A stretch of DNA of 61,312 nucleotides from an uncultured Bacteroidales bacterium (lineage in GTDB: Bacteria > Bacteroidota > Bacteroidia > Bacteroidales > UBA932): NCBI GenBank assembly GCA_944323345.1, contig CALUSC010000010.1, positions 1 to 61,312 of the forward strand. The letters are read 5' to 3'. Shown here in pieces: positions 46,570 to 55,204 of this stretch (within the stretch, counting starts at the first letter, position 1; every line of letters begins with the position of its first letter). The position numbers and the translations under genes were made by a program. The notes below the pieces were generated by a model. The model searched no databases and was not told the DNA's origin. It saw only the letters and a list, made by a program, of their open reading frames with translations.

Positions 46570-46709
46570 AATGTCGTCTCCAGATGCGAAGCGGTGTCAG
46601 TCCGCTTCTTGATAAACATTTTTCGTTCAACCTGCGCGTAAAAGATGCTCCATCCAGAATGAATGTTGCATCATTGTCGCAATTTTTTCAAAGATAATTG
46701 TTTTTATGC

Positions 46710-46717
46710 TATTTTTG
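46710..46717 (+). promoter_or_regulatory. -7 promoter element for the TPR-EnvC operon
   Basis: TATTTTTG, 25 bases before the ATG at 46743; an AGGAGG sequence lies at 46730-46735. Confidence 0.55.
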
Positions 46718-46742
46718 TAAAGTTTTGCCAGGAGGATTTGAA

Positions 46743-48467
46743 ATGAGAAAATATTTTTCGGCTGCAGCTGTCCTGATAACTTGCATGCTGAGTTTCTGCG
46801 GAACAGTATCTGCGCAGGATACTGTCGAAACATTCTCTGAAAACCAGATAATTACCGCTGTTACATATTATAATGAAAGACAGTTCCCGAAAGCTGCGGA
46901 AATCCTGAGAGGCGTCATCGGCGAGAATCCTGACGAAGATGCGGCCCACTATTACCTCGGACTTACGGAATTCTGTCTGGGAAACACTGACAAGGCTGAA
47001 TCCGAACTGAAAGAGGCCGTAAGGCTGGATTCCGCCAATTTCTGGTACAGATACAGGCTGGCTATGGTGTATTCATCGGCAGGAAAGCAGGAGCTTACGC
47101 TGGCCATGCTCGAAAACCTGATAAAGGATTTTCCGGACAAATACGATCTGTATTATACCCTGGTGGAACTGTACCAGGGGCTGGGACAGCCGGAAAAGGC
47201 CCTCGAAACGCTGTCGCAGATAGAGGCGGTCTTCGGTGTCAGCGACATGATAGCCATAGCGAAATTCGACCTGCTCAGAAGGCTTGGCAGAGAGGATGAA
47301 GGATATGATTATCTGGAAGATTTCAACAAGGAATATTCTTCGGTCCAGGTATTGTCCATATTGGGAGACAGGCAGCTTTCCATGTACAACGATTCTTCCG
47401 CCGTGGCTTTGTATGATGAGGCCCTGGATCTGGATTCGTCATTTACGCCGGCATTGCTCGGCAAGGCCGAAGCATACAGGATAACGAGGAAATACGACAA
47501 GTATTTTTCCGTCCTGTATGATTTTGCATCGAGGGATGATGTCCCGCTGGAGAATAAATGCAGCTATCTGAATGCCCTGGTGAGGTCCGTGGACCAGATG
47601 TTCCTGAAAAGTTTCGGTCCGCAGATGGATTCTTTGGTGAATATCTGCAACGGCAAGTACCCCGGGGATTCTTCCGTAACATTCCTGTCCGGGATTTACT
47701 ACTACGCGAAAGGCGATACGCCTAAGGCCAAGGCATGTTTCAGGGCCAATGCCGAGAAATGGCCTGAAAGTCTTTCCGCCGCAGCCACTTATGTGGAAAT
47801 GCTCATGTATATGAAGGATTGGGATGAATTGGTGGCCGAAGCTGAAAAGGCTGCCGCGAGATTCCCTTCGGAGCCGGCTTTCTGGGAATATGCCGGAATG
47901 GGGGAGTATAACCGGGGGAATTACGGAAAAGTCATAGACATCTGCGGCAAGGTCCTTTCGATAGCTCCTTCCGACAGTGCCACCATACTGAACGCATACA
48001 CTACGATGGGTGATATGTACTATCATACCGGAGACAAGAAAAAGGCATACAAATCCTATGACAAGGCTTTGGAAATCAATCCGGACTATCTCCCGGTACT
48101 GAACAATTACGCGTATTTCCTCAGCATGGACGGGAAGAAGCTGAAGAAAGCGTACGAAATGAGCAGGAAGACCGTCGAGCTGGACCCGGACAATTCCACG
48201 TATCTCGATACGTTCGGATGGATATTGTTCCTTCAGGGAAAGGCTTTGGAGGCCAAGCCGTTTTTCAAGAATGCCGTAATGCTGTACGGAGGAAAGGAAA
48301 GTCCGGTGGTCCTGGACCATTATGCGGAGGTGCTTTTCGCTCTGAAGGAATATGACCTGGCATTCCTTTACTGGAATCAGGCGAAAGCCATAAACAACGG
48401 GCAGATAGAGGATCTGGACAGCAGGATCAGCGAACGGAAAAGCCAGATGAAAAAAGAAGGCAAATGA
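46743..48467 (+). CDS. Exported tetratricopeptide-repeat protein
   Basis: 574 residues from the ATG at 46743, which follows an AGGAGG and gives a clean signal peptide (RKYFSAAAVLITCMLSFCG ... SAQ); an ATG at 46698 would add 15 residues and sit inside the promoter. About 12 TPR units follow, among them AAHYYLGLTEFCLGNTDKAE, AVALYDEALDLDSSFTPALL and KAYKSYDKALEINPDYLPVL. It is a periplasmic or outer-membrane scaffold. The next gene overlaps by 4 bases. Confidence 0.88.
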   Translation: MRKYFSAAAVLITCMLSFCGTVSAQDTVETFSENQIITAVTYYNERQFPKAAEILRGVIGENPDEDAAHYYLGLTEFCLGNTDKAESELKEAVRLDSANFWYRYRLAMVYSSAGKQELTLAMLENLIKDFPDKYDLYYTLVELYQGLGQPEKALETLSQIEAVFGVSDMIAIAKFDLLRRLGREDEGYDYLEDFNKEYSSVQVLSILGDRQLSMYNDSSAVALYDEALDLDSSFTPALLGKAEAYRITRKYDKYFSVLYDFASRDDVPLENKCSYLNALVRSVDQMFLKSFGPQMDSLVNICNGKYPGDSSVTFLSGIYYYAKGDTPKAKACFRANAEKWPESLSAAATYVEMLMYMKDWDELVAEAEKAAARFPSEPAFWEYAGMGEYNRGNYGKVIDICGKVLSIAPSDSATILNAYTTMGDMYYHTGDKKKAYKSYDKALEINPDYLPVLNNYAYFLSMDGKKLKKAYEMSRKTVELDPDNSTYLDTFGWILFLQGKALEAKPFFKNAVMLYGGKESPVVLDHYAEVLFALKEYDLAFLYWNQAKAINNGQIEDLDSRISERKSQMKKEGK

Positions 48468-49648
48468 AAAGGATATGTACCATACTGGCAGTTTTTGCCC
48501 TGGCGCTTTGCCAGGGTGTCGTCTCGTCCGCACAGGATACGAGAGAGTACGAGAAGAAGAAGGCCAGGCTGGAAGCGGATATCGCCATGCTCGACAGACA
48601 GCTGTCTGAGAATGCATCCAAAAGCAGGAGCGAACTTTCGCGTCTGACCCTGGTCCGGGCGAAAATCTCCGGACGAAAGGACATGATCAGGGCCAGCGAC
48701 AGGCAGATAAGAAAATATTCCGATAATATTTATCTGACCCAAAAGCAGATAAACAGGCTTGACGCCAGACTGGACACCTTGTCGGATTATTATGGCAAAC
48801 TGATTCGGAACGCCTATAAGAACAGGGACGGCAGGGTCTGGTACATGTATATTCTGGCCAGCGATGATCTCGGCCAGGCTTTCAGGAGGTACAGCTATTT
48901 CAAGAATCTTTCAGCCCAGACGAAAGTCCAGGCGGACAAGATACGTGCGACCAGGGAAGAGCTGGAAGACAGGAAAGACACTCTGCGCCGGCTTAAAGCG
49001 GAGGCTGAAGAAGTCAGGGATGCCAGGGAAAAGGAACTCGAATCTCTGAGACAGGAAGAGGAAGCGGCGGAAGTCATCATCGCGCAGCTCCGCAAGAACA
49101 AGTCAAAATACGAAAAGGAGCTGGCTGCCAAAAAGAAACAGGTCCAGGCTCTGGAAAAGGAGATAAAGAGAATCATCGACGAGGCTATGGCGGCGGAAAA
49201 GTCGAAGGGCGGCAAGGCGGTTATCGACTATACTCTGGCGGCCGAATTCTCCAAAAACAAGGGAAAACTGCCGTGGCCTGTGGAAGGCGTCGTAGTGGAC
49301 AGGTTCGGACAGCATTATCATCCGGTTTTCACTCATGTCAAGCTGCCGTTCAACAACGGGGTGACCATCGCGACCGCACAGGGAGCTGAGGTCAGGGCCG
49401 TATTCGACGGAGTAGTCAAGCAGATAGTCGTCATGCCGGGATATAACCAGTGCGTGCTGGTACAGCACGGAAATTATTTTACATTTTACTGCAAGCTGAA
49501 GAGTACGTCAGTCAAGTCGGGCGACAAGGTCAGGACCGGTCAGAAAATAGGGACAGTCGATACCATCAGCGGCGAGACACAGCTTCATTTCCAGGTATGG
49601 CAGGGCAGCAAGCCGCAGAATCCACAGACATGGCTGCGTCCGCGGTAG
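48464..49648 (+). CDS. EnvC-like murein hydrolase activator (degenerate M23)
   Basis: 394 residues. A signal peptide ends SSAQD. A long coiled coil spans about 25-255, with basic and acidic heptads (REELEDRKDTLRRLKAEAEE). The C-terminal LytM/M23 domain has LPWPVEGVVVDRFGQHYHP, but the zinc ligands are gone: the HxxxD position reads NNGVTI and the HxH position reads YCKLKS, with only LHFQVW kept. That is the pattern of EnvC-type activators of cell-wall amidases rather than active endopeptidases. ATGA overlap with the TPR gene suggests the two work together in septal wall cleavage. Confidence 0.88.
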   Translation: MKRICTILAVFALALCQGVVSSAQDTREYEKKKARLEADIAMLDRQLSENASKSRSELSRLTLVRAKISGRKDMIRASDRQIRKYSDNIYLTQKQINRLDARLDTLSDYYGKLIRNAYKNRDGRVWYMYILASDDLGQAFRRYSYFKNLSAQTKVQADKIRATREELEDRKDTLRRLKAEAEEVRDAREKELESLRQEEEAAEVIIAQLRKNKSKYEKELAAKKKQVQALEKEIKRIIDEAMAAEKSKGGKAVIDYTLAAEFSKNKGKLPWPVEGVVVDRFGQHYHPVFTHVKLPFNNGVTIATAQGAEVRAVFDGVVKQIVVMPGYNQCVLVQHGNYFTFYCKLKSTSVKSGDKVRTGQKIGTVDTISGETQLHFQVWQGSKPQNPQTWLRPR

Positions 49649-49661
49649 ACATATTCATATT

Positions 49662-51161
49662 ATGAAAAAGACAATTTTCCTTACAGGAGCTACCGGCAAT
49701 ATGGGATGGGCCGGATTTCAGGAATTGCTGAAGAAAAAGGACAGGTTCAATATAAGAATCATTGCCAGGCCGAGCAGCAGGAACAGGAAAAAGCTGGCAC
49801 GGTATGCCGGTGACCCGGATGTCTCGGTCGTATGGGGCGATCTGATGGATTATCAGGCTGTTCTGGCAGGTGTTACCGGAGCTGACTATGTCCTGCATGT
49901 CGGCGGAATGGTTTCTCCTGCCGCAGATTATTTCCCGGAAAAGACATTGAAGACAAATGTCACGGCTGCCGAAAATATTGTCAGGGCAGTGCTCGCACAG
50001 CCTGACAATGACAGGGTGAAGGTCGTGTATATCGGCTCGGTGGCCCAGTGCGGCGACAGAATGCCTCCTCTTCATTGGGGTGAGGCCGGAGAACCGGTAT
50101 ATGCCAGCATGTATGACAAATATTCGGTATCGAAGTGCATCGCGGAGAAAATTTTCGCGGATTCCGGACTCAGATGGTGGGTGTCTCTCAGGCAGACAGG
50201 TATTCTGTATCCTGGAATTTTCAGGCAGATAAATCCTACGGCTTTTCATGTGCCTATCCAGGGGGTATTGGAGTGGGCTACCGTGGAGGATTCAGGCAGA
50301 CTTCTGGCGAATGTGGTGGAAGACTGGGTGCCTGACGAATTCTGGAACAGGTTCTATAACATAAGCAGCGGTGAAGACTACCGTCTGGTGAATTACGATT
50401 TCGAAAACAGGCTTCTGAGGCCACTCGGTATCGGCAGTGTGGAAAAAGTTTTCGAGCCGCAGTGGTTCGCCACGCAGAATTTCCACGGCATGTGGTACAA
50501 GGATGCCGATGTTCTGGAGAATTATCTCCATTTCCGGGCTAATGTTCCCGTAGACGAGTATTTCAGGAGCCTGGCGAAGCGTCTTCCATGGTATTATTCC
50601 CTGGCCCGGATAGTGCCGGCCTGCCTTATAAAGGCGTTCATGAGACCTCTGGCGTATGAAAAGGGGCTGGGTACCCAGTCCTGGGCAAAGGATGACGAAG
50701 AGAAACTGAAGGCATATTACGGCTCTCGCGAGAATTTCGAAAGTATAGTCAGCTGGGAGCAGATGCGGCCTCCTTATCTGGAAAAGAATCTGGAAAAAGC
50801 CAGGAAGTCCGGCCAGGTGACGAATCTTCCGAAAGGATGGGATGACAGGAAGTCCATATATGAACTGACGGATGACGAGATCCGGGCAGCGGCTGCATTC
50901 AGGGGCGGCAAGTTCATCGGCCCTGTGGAAGAAGTGCCTGCAGATAAGTCAGAACCGGCGACGGACGGCACCGTACACCGCAGGAAATGTATGCTGTACG
51001 AATGGGAATGCGAGAACGGACACAGATTCACATCTTCCCTGGAATATGTCCTGCTGGGCGGCGGCTGGTGTCCGGAATGCGGCTACGACCGTGTCTATAC
51101 CGAATCGACAGCCGGAAACAAGTTTATCTCAGCGGTATTGTCTTCACGGTACCGGGGATGA
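49662..51161 (+). CDS. NAD-dependent epimerase/dehydratase with C-terminal zinc-ribbon-like tail
   Basis: 499 residues. The extended SDR core starts IFLTGATGNMGWAGF (glycine-rich NAD(P) loop). The active site is YDKYSVSKCIAEKIF, giving a YxxxK (Tyr and Lys 4 apart) after the Ser of IGSVAQCG. A long extra region at 300-440 contains WYKDADVLENYLHFRANVPVD and conserved aromatic stretches I do not recognise. The tail has Cys443, Cys450, His454, Cys470 and Cys473 (WECENGH ... GGGWCPEC), a zinc-ribbon arrangement. It lies 13 bases after envC. The 3' end overlaps convergent nrdG by 38 bases. Confidence 0.78.
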   Translation: MKKTIFLTGATGNMGWAGFQELLKKKDRFNIRIIARPSSRNRKKLARYAGDPDVSVVWGDLMDYQAVLAGVTGADYVLHVGGMVSPAADYFPEKTLKTNVTAAENIVRAVLAQPDNDRVKVVYIGSVAQCGDRMPPLHWGEAGEPVYASMYDKYSVSKCIAEKIFADSGLRWWVSLRQTGILYPGIFRQINPTAFHVPIQGVLEWATVEDSGRLLANVVEDWVPDEFWNRFYNISSGEDYRLVNYDFENRLLRPLGIGSVEKVFEPQWFATQNFHGMWYKDADVLENYLHFRANVPVDEYFRSLAKRLPWYYSLARIVPACLIKAFMRPLAYEKGLGTQSWAKDDEEKLKAYYGSRENFESIVSWEQMRPPYLEKNLEKARKSGQVTNLPKGWDDRKSIYELTDDEIRAAAAFRGGKFIGPVEEVPADKSEPATDGTVHRRKCMLYEWECENGHRFTSSLEYVLLGGGWCPECGYDRVYTESTAGNKFISAVLSSRYRG

Positions 51162-51630
51162 TTTCTTCTTCCGGATTTCCGTGCAAATGAATGATTCTCT
51201 GGTTCGAACTGCCTCTGAAAAGCAGTTCTGTATCTCTTTTCTCCATAATGAACGGGCCGTCTACCAGGACATCGATGTACGGTAGTATCTGCGCCAGTTC
51301 CGGATCTTTCAGGATTTCCTCGTATGTAAATCCGGTATAGCACCAGATGGTTTTCCCTGTCTCTTCCTTTATGCGTCTGGCCAGTTCGGTAAATGCCTCC
51401 GCCTGGTAAAGAGGGTCTCCTCCGGTGAACGTCACATTGCTGAATTCATCTGACCGGACTATGTCCAGAAGTTCGTCCACTGTAGCTTCATGTCCGCCGC
51501 CGAAATCCCATGACTGCGGATTATGACATCCCGGACAGTGGTGCGCGCATCCGGCGCAATATATGGAAGTACGGAGACCAGGGCCGTCGGCCATGGTCTC
51601 CTCCAATATATCCAGTATCCTGATAGTCAT
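51124..51630 (-). CDS. nrdG: Anaerobic ribonucleoside-triphosphate reductase activating protein
   Basis: 168 residues. A radical SAM enzyme: after DGPGLRTSIYCAGC the cysteines follow the C-x3-C-x2-C spacing (GCAHHCPGC). FTGGDPLYQAEA binds SAM, and TGFTYEE is typical of NrdG. It generates the glycyl radical on NrdD. It is 9 bases downstream of nrdD. Confidence 0.95.
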   Translation of the reverse strand: MTIRILDILEETMADGPGLRTSIYCAGCAHHCPGCHNPQSWDFGGGHEATVDELLDIVRSDEFSNVTFTGGDPLYQAEAFTELARRIKEETGKTIWCYTGFTYEEILKDPELAQILPYIDVLVDGPFIMEKRDTELLFRGSSNQRIIHLHGNPEEEIIPGTVKTIPLR

Positions 51631-51639
51631 TTTTGCTCG

Positions 51640-53847
51640 TTATTTGTGGACGACACGGTCTTTAAGCTCGGCCAGCTTCGCACTGTTCCATCTCTCCGTG
51701 GTTCCTACCAGATAGCCTGTGATGCGCTGGAGTTTGTCTATGTGCTTGCTGTGGCACTTAGGACATTCTTCGAGCTCCTCGTCGGCATTCTCGAATCCGC
51801 AGTCCATGCAGCGGTTCCTGTTATGGTTTACGGAACCGTACCCCATATTGTACTTGTCCATCAGATCAACTATTGTCATGATGGCCTCAGGATTATGTGT
51901 GGCGTCCCCGTCTATTTCCACATAGAAGATATGTCCGCCGCCTGTCAGCGCATGGTATGGGGCCTCCACTTCGGCCTTGTGCTTAGGCATGCAGTGATAA
52001 TATACCGGAACATGGTTCGAGTTCGTATAGTATTCCTTGTCAGTCACGCCTGGAATGATGCCGAACTTTTTCTTGTCCATCTTGGTGAAACGTCCTGCAA
52101 GTCCCTCTGCCGGAGTGGCAAGTACGCTGAAGTTGTGCTGGAATCTTTCAGAGAACTCGTTTACCTTGTCTCTCATGTATGAAACTATCCTGAGTCCGAG
52201 AGCCTGCGCCTCTTCAGATTCTCCATGATGTTTGCCGATAAGGGCTATGAGAGCTTCCGCCAGCCCGATGAAGCCTATTCCGAGAGTTCCCTGGTTTATG
52301 ACGGATTCGATAGTGTCGTCCTCCTTGAGATTCTCGCTGCCGAGCCAGAGGGCTCCCATCAGGAGAGGGAACTGCTTTTTCAGGGCCGTCTTCTGGAAAT
52401 TGTACCTCTCGCAGAGCTGTTTGGCCGTAACGTTGAGTGCCCAGTCCAGTTTTTCGAAGAACATCTGTATCCTCTTGTTCTGGTCTGGCTCATTCATGCA
52501 TTCTATGGCCAGACGCACGATGTTTATCGTGGTGAAGGACAGGTTTCCTCTGCCGATTGAGGTCTTCGGCCCGAAACGGTTTTCGAATACCCTCGTACGG
52601 CAGCCCATCGTAGCTACTTCATAGTTGTATCTTTCAGGGTCGTCCGCTCTCCAGAGCTCGTGCCTGTTGAACGTGGCGTCCAGGTTCAGGAAGTTCGGGA
52701 AGAACCTTCTTGCAGATACCTTGCAGGCGAATTTGTACAGGTCATAGTTCCTGTCTTCAGGAAGATAGCTGACCCCTCTCTTCTTTTTCCATATCTGGAT
52801 AGGGAAAATGGCTGTAGAGCCGTTTCCTACGCCCTCGTATGTAGTGTTGAGGATTTCCCTGATGACGCACCGGCCCTCGGCAGAAGTGTCTGTACCGTAA
52901 TTTATCGAACTGAACACTACCTGGTTCCCGCCCCTGGAGTGAATGGAGTTCATGTTATGCACGAATGCCTCCATAGACTGGTGTACGCGGCTCACTGTCA
53001 TATTGATGGCGTGCTGCAGGACCCTTTCCTCGCCTTGTATTCCGAGCAGATCCCTCTTGATATAGTCATCGATGGCTATGTCTTTCAGGTGGCTGTAGTC
53101 GGTGCCCTGCATGTCGCTGATCTTGTCTATCTCCTCATGGAATGTCTTTCTGACGAAAGGAGCCATGTAGAAGTCGAAAGCAGGTATGGCCTGTCCTCCG
53201 TGCATTTCGTTCTGTACGGTTTCCATCGAGATGCATCCCAGGATGCTTGCAGTCTCTATCCTTTTGGCCGGCCTCGACTCTCCGTGCCCTGCGAAAAACC
53301 CGTTCTTCAGTATCTTGTCGAGCGGATGCTGGACACAGGTAAGGCTTTTCGTAGGATAATAATCCTTGTCGTGGATATGTATGTATCCGTTTCTGACAGC
53401 CTCTTTCACATCTTCGGACAGCAGGCATTCGTCCACGAAAGACTTTGTGGACTCCGAAGCGAATTTCATCATCATGCCGGCAGGCGTGTCGGCATTCATG
53501 TTGGCATTCTCCCTGGTGACGTCGGTGGCCTGAGCCTCTATGATTTCCTTGAATATTTCGCGGGACTTGGCCTTTCTCGCCAGATTCCTCTGGTTTCTGT
53601 ATGCTATGTATTTTTTGGCCACTTCTTTACGCGGGCTGTTCATCAGTTCCATTTCCACATGGTCCTGGATGTCTTCCACGCTCATGCTTTCCACATCGAT
53701 TTTGGCGATGGCGGCAGCTATTTCCGCAGCGAGTACGATGTCCTCTCCCTGTTCGGTGACATCCATTGCCTTGAGGACAGCATCCACTATTTTCCTTTTG
53801 TCGAATTCGACAATACGCCCGTCTCGTTTAATTACAAATTTTACCAT
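51640..53847 (-). CDS. nrdD: Anaerobic ribonucleoside-triphosphate reductase
   Basis: 735 residues. Makes dNTPs without oxygen. An N-terminal ATP-cone (VIKRDGRIVEFDKRKIVDAV, about 4-95) senses ATP/dATP. The catalytic barrel follows, with SIHSRGGNQVVFSSINYGTD. The C-terminus has a four-cysteine zinc site (CMDCGFENADEELEECPKC) and the glycyl radical loop RITGYLVGTTERWN, the radical being Gly711. The start is preceded by a TATATTTG element and a complex palindromic region. Confidence 0.97.
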   Translation of the reverse strand: MVKFVIKRDGRIVEFDKRKIVDAVLKAMDVTEQGEDIVLAAEIAAAIAKIDVESMSVEDIQDHVEMELMNSPRKEVAKKYIAYRNQRNLARKAKSREIFKEIIEAQATDVTRENANMNADTPAGMMMKFASESTKSFVDECLLSEDVKEAVRNGYIHIHDKDYYPTKSLTCVQHPLDKILKNGFFAGHGESRPAKRIETASILGCISMETVQNEMHGGQAIPAFDFYMAPFVRKTFHEEIDKISDMQGTDYSHLKDIAIDDYIKRDLLGIQGEERVLQHAINMTVSRVHQSMEAFVHNMNSIHSRGGNQVVFSSINYGTDTSAEGRCVIREILNTTYEGVGNGSTAIFPIQIWKKKRGVSYLPEDRNYDLYKFACKVSARRFFPNFLNLDATFNRHELWRADDPERYNYEVATMGCRTRVFENRFGPKTSIGRGNLSFTTINIVRLAIECMNEPDQNKRIQMFFEKLDWALNVTAKQLCERYNFQKTALKKQFPLLMGALWLGSENLKEDDTIESVINQGTLGIGFIGLAEALIALIGKHHGESEEAQALGLRIVSYMRDKVNEFSERFQHNFSVLATPAEGLAGRFTKMDKKKFGIIPGVTDKEYYTNSNHVPVYYHCMPKHKAEVEAPYHALTGGGHIFYVEIDGDATHNPEAIMTIVDLMDKYNMGYGSVNHNRNRCMDCGFENADEELEECPKCHSKHIDKLQRITGYLVGTTERWNSAKLAELKDRVVHK

Positions 53848-53918
53848 AACCGGAGACTGTTTAACAAAAATCAGAGATAAAAAAAGAGGCCGACTCTGGT
53901 GTCATCCTCAACCGAGAG

Positions 53919-53926
53919 CAAATATA
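53919..53926 (-). promoter_or_regulatory. -7 promoter element for nrdDG
   Basis: TATATTTG on the minus strand, 72 bases before the nrdD start. The -33 region falls in one of three copies of ATATTGTAAT. Confidence 0.6.
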
Positions 53927-53936
53927 GTCCAATTAT

Positions 53937-54024
53937 CATTACAATATCGGAAAACGCCGGTAAAAAGTTTTCCACAATATTGTAATCACCTGTTAAGTTA
54001 CTCATTAACAGGTGATTACAATAT
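53937..54024. promoter_or_regulatory. Candidate operator region upstream of nrdD: 20-bp palindrome and a third half-site
   Basis: A perfect 20-bp inverted repeat (53977-53996 and 54005-54024, arms ATATTGTAATCACCTGTTAA and complement) has an 8-base loop. The decamer ATTACAATAT recurs a third time at 53938-53947, overlapping the -33 region of the nrdD promoter. No T-run follows either arm, so a regulatory role is more likely than termination, although the segment also lies just past the PPTase gene. Confidence 0.6.
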
Positions 54025-54072
54025 GATTAAATTTGAAATATTCAAAATTGGTTAACAAGTATGTTACGTGGC

Positions 54073-54708
54073 CTAACCTACGACCCAGACGAGTACATGC
54101 CTGTCGAAGAATATGTATCCGAGCTCGAATTCTTCCTCGTGACCGTCCTTGTGGGTGAATGTGGCTTCGAGTTCTCCCTTGCCTTTCAGGGTGAATTTTT
54201 CTACCTCTATCTGCTCGGCGAAGTCCACCCTGTTCTGGGACATCCTTTTGTAGATGGCTTCCTTCGCGCACCAGTATATGGCGAGCTGTTCGTTTTTCTG
54301 ATCATCGTCCAGGTCGTCGATTTCTTCTTCGGACAATGCTTTCTGCTCGACGGCGGAAAAGTCCCTGTCGAGGGTTTCGATGTCTATGCCGAGATCGTCT
54401 TCCTGGTGCGTGATGATGGCTACATATTTCTCGCAGTGGGTTATGCTTATGTTGGTGATGCAGTTTTCCAGAAACGGCTTGCCGTTATCGTGGTGCCCGA
54501 GATATACTTTCTCTTCGAAAACTTCGTTCAGCAATGCCCTGACCGCCAGCTTCTGCTTGCGGAGGCTTGCGTTCCGTATCAGCGAGATTTCCTCCATCTC
54601 GTCGGTAGGTACGGAGCTCATGTCTATGAGTTCCTGTTCTGTTTCGGTTATCTGCCAGACTGCAATCTCTGCTTTGTTTTCAAGGGTTTTCCTTAAATAT
54701 AGTCCCAT
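54073..54708 (-). CDS. 4'-phosphopantetheinyl transferase
   Basis: 211 residues, the Sfp/EntD-like superfamily. The two metal/CoA motifs are LGIDIE (Asp and Glu) and WCAKEAIYK, and the N-terminal half has SITHCEKYVAII. It moves phosphopantetheine from CoA onto acyl- or peptidyl-carrier proteins. No carrier-protein synthase lies nearby, so the target (fatty acid ACP or a biosynthetic cluster elsewhere) is unknown. Confidence 0.9.
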   Translation of the reverse strand: MGLYLRKTLENKAEIAVWQITETEQELIDMSSVPTDEMEEISLIRNASLRKQKLAVRALLNEVFEEKVYLGHHDNGKPFLENCITNISITHCEKYVAIITHQEDDLGIDIETLDRDFSAVEQKALSEEEIDDLDDDQKNEQLAIYWCAKEAIYKRMSQNRVDFAEQIEVEKFTLKGKGELEATFTHKDGHEEEFELGYIFFDRHVLVWVVG

Positions 54709-54737
54709 ATTGTTATGCTATGTAGTTCAATCCCCGG

Positions 54738-54887
54738 TCATGAAACCGTGCTGCCCGTGGTCCCGATATATGAAAGCCCCGTCTGTGCATTATATGCGCA
54801 GACGACATGACACCCGGTCCCGTCTCCGGAATCGGATGAATTTCCAAGTATCATGAAAATGCAGTTCGACAGCGGGTCGTCGGACAT
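54738..54887 (-). CDS. Possible small ORF, unknown
   Basis: 49 residues from the ATG at 54887. The frame stays open upstream to a TTG at 55004 that falls inside a promoter-like element, so that longer start is unlikely. The composition (NSSDSGDGTGCHVVCAYNAQ) is not obviously protein-like or membrane-like. It ends 29 bases before the PPTase start, which allows co-transcription. Confidence 0.25.
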   Translation of the reverse strand: MSDDPLSNCIFMILGNSSDSGDGTGCHVVCAYNAQTGLSYIGTTGSTVS

Positions 54888-55001
54888 TGTACCCGCTTCG
54901 ATATCAGAAGGCTTTAATATTGGACTGGGAGGTTCCACTTGATTATTTCCGTTTAATCGGACTGCGGCCTGTTTTCTGCCGGCAGATCCAGTTAATCGGT
55001 G

Positions 55002-55009
55002 CAAATATA
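55002..55009 (-). promoter_or_regulatory. -7 promoter element, leftward, upstream of the PPTase
   Basis: TATATTTG on the minus strand. It would give the PPTase a leader of almost 300 bases unless the small ORF at 54738-54887 is real. Confidence 0.45.
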
Positions 55010-55147
55010 GCGAATTTTTAGAACCGCTCTTATATTTTGTGAAAAATTGTATCGGGAGGCAGGTCCAGGAGGGAGCTTTCCGCGTTAGTCTGCTGCGGAT
55101 GACAAACCATTATTGAAATAAAATGGATGCGGAGTTAAAGAAATTAT

Positions 55148-55155
55148 TATATTTG
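55148..55155 (+). promoter_or_regulatory. -7 promoter element for mdh
   Basis: TATATTTG, 49 bases before the start codon. Confidence 0.6.
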
Positions 55156-55204
55156 TAGAATTGATTCGGAAAATATTTGAATTGACATTAAATAAATATG
55201 TATT

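Larger units (their letters stand above)
54709..55147. other. Intergenic region upstream of the PPTase and mdh
   Basis: About 440 bases. It contains a possible minus-strand ORF at 54738-54887 (49 residues from ATG, MSDDPLSNCIFMILGNSSD...) and a minus-strand -7 element at 55002-55009. Nothing else is recognisable. The ORF has no family match I know and low confidence. Confidence 0.4.

Noticed and set aside
47439-48617. A 392-codon minus-strand frame opposite the TPR gene.
   Set aside because: Antisense shadow; composition is not protein-like.
52660-53880. A 406-codon plus-strand frame opposite nrdD.
   Set aside because: Antisense shadow of nrdD; no start context or domain.
53977-54024. The palindrome upstream of nrdD as a simple terminator of the PPTase gene.
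   Set aside because: No T-run follows on either strand, and a third copy of its core lies in the nrdD promoter; not excluded, but less likely.
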